From contig CAIPAY010000141.1 in the NCBI GenBank assembly GCA_903863195.1, forward strand, positions 1 to 64,000: DNA of 64,000 nucleotides, read 5' to 3'. Position 1 is the stretch's first letter. The number at the start of each line of letters is the position of its first letter. A model generated the notes under the pieces. The model was given only the letters and a program-made list of their open reading frames with translations, made no database searches and had not been told where the DNA came from. Origin of the DNA: an uncultured Holophagaceae bacterium. Lineage in GTDB: Bacteria > Acidobacteriota > Holophagae > Holophagales > Holophagaceae. Shown one piece after another: positions 58,311-64,000 of the stretch. The translations under genes were made by a program, and so were the position numbers.

Positions 58311-59101
58311 TGCGGGATCCTCGGTTCAGGGGGGCGTACTCGGACGCGGCGGGGCCGAACCGGGCCTTCGTCCTCGTTGGGGGGGGGTGGAGCGGGAGGA
58401 GCCGGCTTTGCGACTGGAGCCACCGGCGTCGGCGTGGGACGGAGGGGGGCGGCGACGGCCACGGGGCGCGTGCTGGCCTTGGCCATGGGCGGAGCGGTGA
58501 GGCCCGGCTTGATCACCTTGACCTGGAAGGGCGGCGGAACGGGCGCGGCGGGCAGGCTGAGCTCGAAGTCCCAGCCGCCGCCGGCGCGCTCGGACTCGCG
58601 CTCCAGCACCACCTGGGCGAAGACAGGCGTGGCTCGCAGGGCCTCGACGAAGGCGGCTTCCGCCTCGCGGGTCCGGGCCTCGCCCTTGAGCTTCATGAGC
58701 ACCTGCTGGTTGTTGCTGCGGGCGCGCTGGATCCCCTTGAGCCGCATGTCGGGCACCATGCACTGCTCCAACTCGGCGGTAAGGCGGGACCAGGGCAGGC
58801 TGCGCTCCTGGAGGATCTTCTCAGCGAGCTTCCAGCGGGATTGTTCCTTGCCCGCGTCCATGTCCTGGAGGGAGCTCTGGAGCTGCTGCTCCTGCCGGGA
58901 GGCGCGCTTGGCCTCTTCAGTGAGGCTGACCGCATCCCGACCAGCGCGGCTAGCCTGGGAATACGCTCGCCAGGTAAAGCCGATGCTCCCGAGCAGGAGC
59001 AGGCTCCCGAGGCCAATGGCGGCCCACCCGAGGGCCTTGTGCCGCTGGCGCCAGAGGCTGGGCCTGGGGGCCAGATTGAGGGGGAGGACAGGAACGGCCA
59101 T
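58307..59101 (-). CDS. PilN-like pilus assembly protein
   Basis: The 264-residue protein begins PVLPLNLAPRPSLWRQRHKALG, resembling the PilN cytoplasmic tail (INLLPWR-type, which binds PilM), then a membrane helix (AAIGLGSLLLLGSIGFTW) and a coiled coil followed by a ferredoxin-like domain (LPWSRLTAELEQCMVPDMRLKGIQRARS). After a beta region it has an unusual Pro/Ala/Lys-rich tail (TPTPVAPVAKPAPPAPPPP) with an Arg-rich end. The order and overlaps match pilMNOPQ operons. Confidence 0.75.
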   Translation of the reverse strand: MAVPVLPLNLAPRPSLWRQRHKALGWAAIGLGSLLLLGSIGFTWRAYSQASRAGRDAVSLTEEAKRASRQEQQLQSSLQDMDAGKEQSRWKLAEKILQERSLPWSRLTAELEQCMVPDMRLKGIQRARSNNQQVLMKLKGEARTREAEAAFVEALRATPVFAQVVLERESERAGGGWDFELSLPAAPVPPPFQVKVIKPGLTAPPMAKASTRPVAVAAPLRPTPTPVAPVAKPAPPAPPPPNEDEGPVRPRRVRVRPPEPRIPQ

Positions 59102-59874
59102 CAGCGCGTCTCCCCGAGCGCGAACCGCTCGTCGAGGTAGCGGATGGGCAGGCTGCTCTCAGGCCAGGCGGTAGCGCCCCAGATCAGCAGCTGCTGTGGC
59201 GTGCGGGACTCCCGCTGGAGGAAGGCGGCGCTGGGCGCGATGCGCTCCTCCAGCCAGCCTTCGGGGTCCAGGGGTTCAGACCACTGGCGCAGCAGGCAGA
59301 GGGTCCGGCCCCAGGCGACGAGGGTTCCCGCATAGCGCCCGCCTTCCGTGGGACTCAGCGACAGCAGCATGCCGGGCAGGGTGAGCGACGGGGCCAGCAG
59401 GTTGTAGAGGTGGAGCCAGCGGGGCGTGAGGCTGTGCAGGGTGCGGTCCAGGCGGAAGCCCAGCTGCAGGATGCTCTCCCGGAAGTCCTCCCGGATGCCC
59501 GCGGCCAGCCAGGTGCCGGGTTCCACCTCCAGGGCCTGGACGAAATGGGGTGCGTCCAGGGCCAGGGCCTGGGTGAAGCGCCAGCGGAGGAAGGCCTCCT
59601 GAGCCTCGGCGCCTTTGGGGAGCTCCGTGAGGTCCCGCAGCAGCAGCGAGGGCGTCCAGAGATCATCCACCACCCACTTGGTGGGGCCGGCGGGCAGGGC
59701 GGACAGGGCCGGCAGCAGCTGGGCCTCGTCGGGAAGCCCCTGGACGGGCCCTCGGAAAGGGCCGGCCATCACGCGGTGAGCCTCCAGCCAGAGCAGAGAA
59801 GCATCGGGAGGGGCAAGCAGGGAGAACTTCACCGGCGGTCCCGGGTAGGGACGCTGCCAGCCTCGGTCCGACAC
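59101..59874 (-). CDS. PilM/GspL-like pilus assembly protein
   Basis: This 257-residue protein is the first gene of the pil-type operon. The sequence is diverged: a FtsA-like fold is suggested by strands WVVDDLWTPSLLLRDLTELPKG and SILQLGFRLDRTLHSLTPRWLHLYNLLAP, followed by GGRYAGTLVAWGRTLCLLRQWS, typical of the second actin-like subdomain. ATP-binding residues of PilM are not obvious, so it may be closer to GspL. The GTG at 59874 has GGAGG 7-8 nt upstream. It abuts the PilN-like gene (shared base at 59101). Confidence 0.65.
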   Translation of the reverse strand: MSDRGWQRPYPGPPVKFSLLAPPDASLLWLEAHRVMAGPFRGPVQGLPDEAQLLPALSALPAGPTKWVVDDLWTPSLLLRDLTELPKGAEAQEAFLRWRFTQALALDAPHFVQALEVEPGTWLAAGIREDFRESILQLGFRLDRTLHSLTPRWLHLYNLLAPSLTLPGMLLSLSPTEGGRYAGTLVAWGRTLCLLRQWSEPLDPEGWLEERIAPSAAFLQRESRTPQQLLIWGATAWPESSLPIRYLDERFALGETR

Positions 59875-60088
59875 CCATGAGCCTCCGCCCGGACAGGGGG
59901 CACAGGATCAGTGTGGGGGGCTGGGTACGGCTGCACAGGTATCTCCTGACGGGCCTGGGAACACCCGAGTCTACCGGGCTTCCGGTCGATTCCAAAGGGG
60001 CCCTTGGGCTCCCCCGGGCAGAAGTCCTCTCAGGTGTGAAATGATGGGGGCAGATGTTCCCAGCCACCCTCTCCGGAGCGCCCCTCCC

Positions 60089-63000
60089 GTGCGCCTGATC
60101 TCCCTCGAACTCCACGGCTTCAAGTCCTTCGCCGATGCCCAGAAGCTCAGCTTCCCGGGGGGCATGACGGCGGTGGTGGGGCCGAACGGCTGCGGGAAGT
60201 CGAACATCTCGGACAGCCTAGCCTGGGTGCTGGGGGAACAGCGGCCCTCGATGCTCCGGGGTTCCGAGATGGCGGACGTGATCTTCAGCGGCACCGCCCA
60301 GCGCCGGCCCATGGGCCTAGCCGAGGTCAAGCTCGTCCTGGAGATGCCCGATCCGGCCCTGCCCGGCGCGGCCCGGGAGGTGACCATCTCCCGCCGACTC
60401 TACCGCGACACGGGCAGCGAATACCGCATCAACAGCCGGGAGGCCCGGCTCAAGGATGTCCAGGACCTGCTGCTCGACACGGGCATGGGTACCCGCGCCT
60501 ACAGCTTCATCCAGCAGGGCCAGATCGACCTCATCCTGAGCAGCAAGCCCAAGGACCGCCGCCTCCTGCTGGAGGAGGCAGCTGGCATCACGCGCTACAA
60601 GCTGCGCCGCGCGGAAGCGGAGAAGCGCCTGGATGAGACCCGGGCCAACCTGCAGCGTCTGGACGACATCCTCTACGAGCTGAACAAGCAGATGGACTCT
60701 CTGCGCCGCCAGGCCTCCCGGGCCCGCCGGGCCAAGGACCTGGACACGGAGATCAAGGCCACCCAGCGCATCCTCCTTGCGGGCAAGGCGGTGGAGCTGG
60801 AGGCGGCCAAGCAGCGCATCCTCGACCAGCTGGACCAGACCGAGCGCCGGGTGGCCGAGCTGACCGCGCAGGTCTCCGAGAAGGCCTCCGAGGTCGAGAC
60901 CCTGCGCCTCTCCGTGGACGAGCAGCAGCAGGCCCAGGCCCGGCGCGCCAGTGCCATCCTCGGCCTGGACCAGCGCCTCCAGCTGGCCGACCAGGAGCGG
61001 AGCTTCCAGGAGGAGCGGCGCACCGAGGCCCAGGCGCAGCGGAGCCGCCTGCAGGAGCGGATCCAGGCCCTTGTGGACCGGCTCGCGGAGTCCGGGGACT
61101 CTTTCACGGCCCTGGAGGCTCTGCTCAAGGATGCCGCGGAGCGGCTCGCCGGGCGGGAAGGAGAGCTGACCCTGGCCGAAGAGGGCGTGGCCCTGGCCCA
61201 GGGGGCGCTGCGCCACCGGGAAGCGGAGCTGCAGGGTCTCCGGGAGCAGAAGGCCGAGAACCAGAAGGAGGCCCTGGCGCGCCAGAAGCAGCGGCTGGCC
61301 TTCCAGAGCCAGATTGCCCAGCTGGAGGGGCGCCTCGACGCGCTCAACCACGAGGAGTCCATCCGGGCGCCCCGCCTGGAGGGGCTGGAGGCCGAGGCCA
61401 CCCAGGTGGGACGGAGCCTCGAGGGGCTCCTGGGGCAGCTGGAGCAGGCGGAAGAGGCGGCCTTCGACCAGCGCCGCCGGGCCGAGGCGCTGGAGGAAGC
61501 CCAGCGGACCCTCGCCCAGGACCACCACCGGGCCGAGTCCGAGCTGGACGCCGCTGAGCGGCGCCTGCGGCAGATCTCGGACCTGCTGGCCAAGAGCTTC
61601 GGCGACGCCGAGCTGCAGAAGGGCCTCACCTGGCTCAAGGAGCAGGGCTTCCGGCCGGAGGCGCTGGTGGAGCAGCTGGCGGTGGACGAAGAGCGGCGCC
61701 CGGATCTTGAGCGCCTGCTGGGGGTCTGGCTGCAGTCCCTCTCTGCCGACGCCGCGCTGGCCCTGTGCGCCTCAGCCGCCCCGGGGCACCTGCTGCTGGC
61801 CCTGGAGTCCACCCTGCCGCCGCCCCCCGCGCCCGCGGGCTGCGAGGCCCTGCGCGACCGGGTGCGCTGGTCCGGTGCGGGACGGCCCCTGGGCGCCCTG
61901 CTGGACCGCGCCTTCCACTGCGGGGACGCAGACCTGCCCGCCCTGGCCCAGGCCCATCCGGACCTGGCCTTCGTCTCACCCGCCTTCATCCGCCTGCCCT
62001 TCGGTCCCCTGCAGCTGGGCGTCTCCGCCCCCGCCGCCTCGCCCTTGAAGCTGCGGGCCGAGCAGGAAGAGGCCAGGGGCACCCGCGAGGCGCTGCTGGA
62101 CCGCCTGGAAGACCTGGAGGCCCGGCGCGGGCTGGGGGGCGATGAGGCCCGGGCCGCCCGCGAACGCTCCCTCGAGATCGACGAGGACCTGCGGACCCTG
62201 CATCGGCGGGTCGAGGGCCAGAAGGCCCAGCAGGCTTCCATCGAGGGCCAGCTGGCCGAGATCCGCGCCGCCAGCGAGCGCGCCGACACGCTGTGGGAGC
62301 AGATCGAGAACGAGATCAAGCGGCTCCAGGGCCTGCTGCGCGAGCTGGATGAACATCCCGAGGAGGCTGGCGATGCCGCGCTGGAGGCCGCCATCCTGGC
62401 TGCGGAGGACGCGGTGCGCGAGGCGCGCCACCGCCTGGACGGGTCCCGGGACCAGCGCATGGAGGCTGCCCGCAGCCGGGACGCTGCCTGGGCCGAGCGG
62501 GACGGCCACGAGCGCCACCTGCAGCTCACCCAGCGGGGCCGCTTCGACCTGGAGGCCGAGCGCCTGCGGCTGGAGGCCGAGTCCGCAGAGCAGGCCGAGC
62601 GGGCCGAGGTCTGCACCGTCCGCCTGGCAGAGCTCGAGCGCGATTCCCAGACCCTGCTCCAGGAGCGGGAGGTCGTCCAGGCCCAGGCCCAGGAAGCCCA
62701 GCCCCGGCTGGAGCTGGGCATGGAGACCCTGCGCGTGCAGGAGCGGAACGCCCGCGACCTGCAGGAGGCCCTGGAGAACGCCCGGGCTCAGCACCAGGAA
62801 GTGCTGCTCCACGGGGCCCAGGTGCAGGGCAGCCAGGAGGCTCTGGCCAAGGAAGTCGAGCTGGCGCTGGGGCTGGAGGTCCCGGCCTTCCTCGCGGGCC
62901 TGAGCGAGGCCGAGCGGGAGGCCTGGGAGGAAGGCGAGCTGGTCTACCAGACCCGCCTGAACGAGCTGCAGGGTCGGCGCATGGAGCTGGGCGGCGTGAA

Positions 63001-63598
63001 CCCCCTGGCCATCCAGGAGCTGGAGGAGGCGGAGACCCGGCTGGCGTTCATGGACGAGCAGCGCGCGGATGTCACCAAGGCCATCGGCAACCTGGAGGCC
63101 ACCATCCAGGAGATCAACGTCACCAGCGAGGAGCGCTTCCGGGAGGCCTTCGACTACGTGAACCTGCGCTTCCAGGAGGTCTTCCGGGAGGCCTTTGGCG
63201 GAGGCAGCGCCCACCTCAGCCTGGAAGATCCCAAGAACCTGCTCGAGTGCGGCATCGAGATCACCGCCCAGCCCCCGGGCAAGTCCGCCAAGGCCCTTAC
63301 CCTGCTGAGTGGCGGGGAGAAGGCGCTGACGGCCATCTCGCTGCTCTTCGCCATCTTCCACTTCAAGCCCAGCCCCTTCTGCGTGCTGGACGAGGTGGAC
63401 GCGCCCCTGGATGAAGCCAACGTCGGCCGCTTCGCCGCCATGGTCCAGAAGATGAAAGCCGACACGCAGTTCATCGTCATCACCCACCAGAAGCCCACCA
63501 TGGTCGCCGCCGACACACTCTACGGCGTCACCATGGAGGAGGCTGGCTGCTCCCGGTTGGTCAGCGTGCACCTCCGGGAAGCGGAGGCATTGGTCTGA
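60089..63598 (+). CDS. smc: Chromosome partition protein SMC
   Basis: SMC is the ABC-type ATPase that compacts and segregates the chromosome with ScpA and ScpB. From the GTG at 60089 the protein has 1169 residues and starts RLISLELHGFKSFADAQKL. Walker A is GPNGCGKSNISDSLAWVLGEQ, the signature is LLSGGEKALTAISLLFAIF and Walker B is FCVLDEVDAPLDEANV. A long Glu/Arg/Gln-rich coiled coil separates the heads, with a hinge-type globular section around 525-640 (LERLLGVWLQSLSADAALAL). An in-frame ATG at 60041 is also possible; GTG fits the family N-terminus. No scpA or scpB follow. Confidence 0.95.
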   Translation: MRLISLELHGFKSFADAQKLSFPGGMTAVVGPNGCGKSNISDSLAWVLGEQRPSMLRGSEMADVIFSGTAQRRPMGLAEVKLVLEMPDPALPGAAREVTISRRLYRDTGSEYRINSREARLKDVQDLLLDTGMGTRAYSFIQQGQIDLILSSKPKDRRLLLEEAAGITRYKLRRAEAEKRLDETRANLQRLDDILYELNKQMDSLRRQASRARRAKDLDTEIKATQRILLAGKAVELEAAKQRILDQLDQTERRVAELTAQVSEKASEVETLRLSVDEQQQAQARRASAILGLDQRLQLADQERSFQEERRTEAQAQRSRLQERIQALVDRLAESGDSFTALEALLKDAAERLAGREGELTLAEEGVALAQGALRHREAELQGLREQKAENQKEALARQKQRLAFQSQIAQLEGRLDALNHEESIRAPRLEGLEAEATQVGRSLEGLLGQLEQAEEAAFDQRRRAEALEEAQRTLAQDHHRAESELDAAERRLRQISDLLAKSFGDAELQKGLTWLKEQGFRPEALVEQLAVDEERRPDLERLLGVWLQSLSADAALALCASAAPGHLLLALESTLPPPPAPAGCEALRDRVRWSGAGRPLGALLDRAFHCGDADLPALAQAHPDLAFVSPAFIRLPFGPLQLGVSAPAASPLKLRAEQEEARGTREALLDRLEDLEARRGLGGDEARAARERSLEIDEDLRTLHRRVEGQKAQQASIEGQLAEIRAASERADTLWEQIENEIKRLQGLLRELDEHPEEAGDAALEAAILAAEDAVREARHRLDGSRDQRMEAARSRDAAWAERDGHERHLQLTQRGRFDLEAERLRLEAESAEQAERAEVCTVRLAELERDSQTLLQEREVVQAQAQEAQPRLELGMETLRVQERNARDLQEALENARAQHQEVLLHGAQVQGSQEALAKEVELALGLEVPAFLAGLSEAEREAWEEGELVYQTRLNELQGRRMELGGVNPLAIQELEEAETRLAFMDEQRADVTKAIGNLEATIQEINVTSEERFREAFDYVNLRFQEVFREAFGGGSAHLSLEDPKNLLECGIEITAQPPGKSAKALTLLSGGEKALTAISLLFAIFHFKPSPFCVLDEVDAPLDEANVGRFAAMVQKMKADTQFIVITHQKPTMVAADTLYGVTMEEAGCSRLVSVHLREAEALV

Positions 63599-63946
63599 TA
63601 CTTATGTGTAACAAAAAAGGGTTGACGAGCCTGTTTTCGCCCCATTGAACGGTGATTAAGGGGCTTTCGCCTCGTCCAGGCGAAAGAAAGCGAAGAATGT
63701 GGAAAACCCGATTTCTGGACACATCGTCAGATCCTGCGATCAGTATCAATTTAAATATTGATAATACATGATTTGTAATCAGGCGAATTTGCCCATTTCA
63801 CACCTGGAAATCCATATCTAGACAAGGTTTAGAACCTTCCAACCAGGCAAATCCGCAGGCTTTTCCACACCGGCCAGAGGTCGGTTTGGAAACGCTTGGA
63901 AACAACCGGGTGACGAAACCGTGACCAGACGGGCAAGACCGTGAGG
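63599..63946. other. AT-rich intergenic region after smc
   Basis: This 348-nt stretch holds no supported gene. A 9-bp stem (CTTTCGCCT 63664-63672, AGGCGAAAG 63678-63686) lies 66 nt after the smc stop but lacks a T-run. From 63720 to 63850 the sequence is AT-rich (TAAATATTGATAATACATG-type), as expected of a promoter. The palindrome listed separately lies here. Whether the region serves the partial leftward gene's terminator or another promoter cannot be told. Confidence 0.4.
63744..63763. promoter_or_regulatory. AT-rich palindrome downstream of smc
   Basis: TATCAAT (63744-63750) and ATTGATA (63757-63763) are perfect inverted 7-bp arms around TTAAAT. It lies in the AT-rich segment. No gene starts close to it, so its role is unknown. 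Confidence 0.25.
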
Positions 63947-64000
63947 TCAAGCCTCGGCTTCCATGAATTCGGGACGGAGCCACTCGCGGATGCTGTCTTC
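63947..64000 (-). CDS. Partial C-terminus of a gene entering from the right edge
   Basis: On the minus strand an open frame enters from the edge and ends with a TGA at 63949-63947. The visible part is 17 codons, reading EDSIREWLRPEFMEAEA. The acidic, helical composition and good codon use support a true gene end, but 17 residues are too few to name a family. The frame can be lengthened only with sequence beyond the window. Confidence 0.45.
   Translation of the reverse strand, partial: EDSIREWLRPEFMEAEA

Noticed and set aside
54234-59874. Complete type II secretion operon
   Set aside because: There are no ATPase (gspE), gspF or further pseudopilin genes; order and content fit a pilMNOPQ-type set better.

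Overview
The window is GC-rich, densely packed diderm bacterial DNA: lpxK, tatA/tatC, tolQ, a secretin operon, and many overlaps in which a stop codon shares bases with the next start. Gene content (imuB/dnaE2 cassette, branched-chain amino-acid uptake, Etf, C4-dicarboxylate carriers, lysine 6-aminotransferase, a bacterial Dnmt2 homologue) and codon use fit Acidobacteriota, most likely class Holophagae (Geothrix/Holophaga-like). That placement is inferred from content; no marker-gene tree was made. There are no rRNAs, IS elements, prophages or CRISPR arrays. Two tRNAs are present, Gly(CCC) and Leu(CAG).

Layout. 0.3-4.1 kb: ettA, a CDF-like membrane protein, a Dnmt2-type methyltransferase and a nucleoside phosphorylase-like gene. 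4.1-10.4 kb: comEC, divergent from a sigma54-type response regulator, a secreted protein and a pseudokinase-TonB fusion. 10.4-14.8 kb: rnhA and a lysine aminotransferase divergent from moaE, then a lipase-like hydrolase and a small membrane protein. 14.9-19.8 kb: a mutagenic-repair cassette imuB ... dnaE2, split by a BrnT/BrnA-like toxin-antitoxin pair with its own operator-like palindrome. 20.2-21.9 kb: a CarH-like MerR regulator behind an AT-rich leader, then mazG. 22-26.4 kb: a C4-dicarboxylate block (tartrate/D-malate dehydrogenase, a DASS carrier and a Dcu carrier). 26.6-32.2 kb: an aroD-aroE fusion, then an operon of a degenerate sigma54-type regulator, MoxR ATPase, RodZ-like protein and an unknown conserved protein. 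32.3-37.3 kb: tRNA-Gly and a liv transporter operon with a fused livM-livG. 37.4-43.9 kb: lpxK, msrC, a cNMP/FHA protein, small genes, etfBA and murG. 44.2-53.9 kb: tatC, tatA, ugd, then a rightward operon (tolQ, a deacetylase, yaaA, a DUF309 protein, nadB, a secreted protein), then YrdC, NUDIX and rpsO on the minus strand. 54-59.9 kb: tRNA-Leu and a leftward pilMNOPQ-like operon ending in a pseudopilin. 60-63.6 kb: smc.

No single locus is clearly an undescribed defence or biosynthetic system. The most unusual items are the Dnmt2 homologue, the catalytically dead kinase joined to a TonB C-terminal domain, the toxin-antitoxin pair inside the imuB/dnaE2 cassette, the CarH-like regulator that lost its B12-ligating histidine and sits behind three helically phased repeats, the ATP-site-dead enhancer-binding-protein paralogue next to moxR, and a polysaccharide deacetylase with no ATG/GTG/TTG start that seems to begin at a CTG overlapping the tolQ stop.
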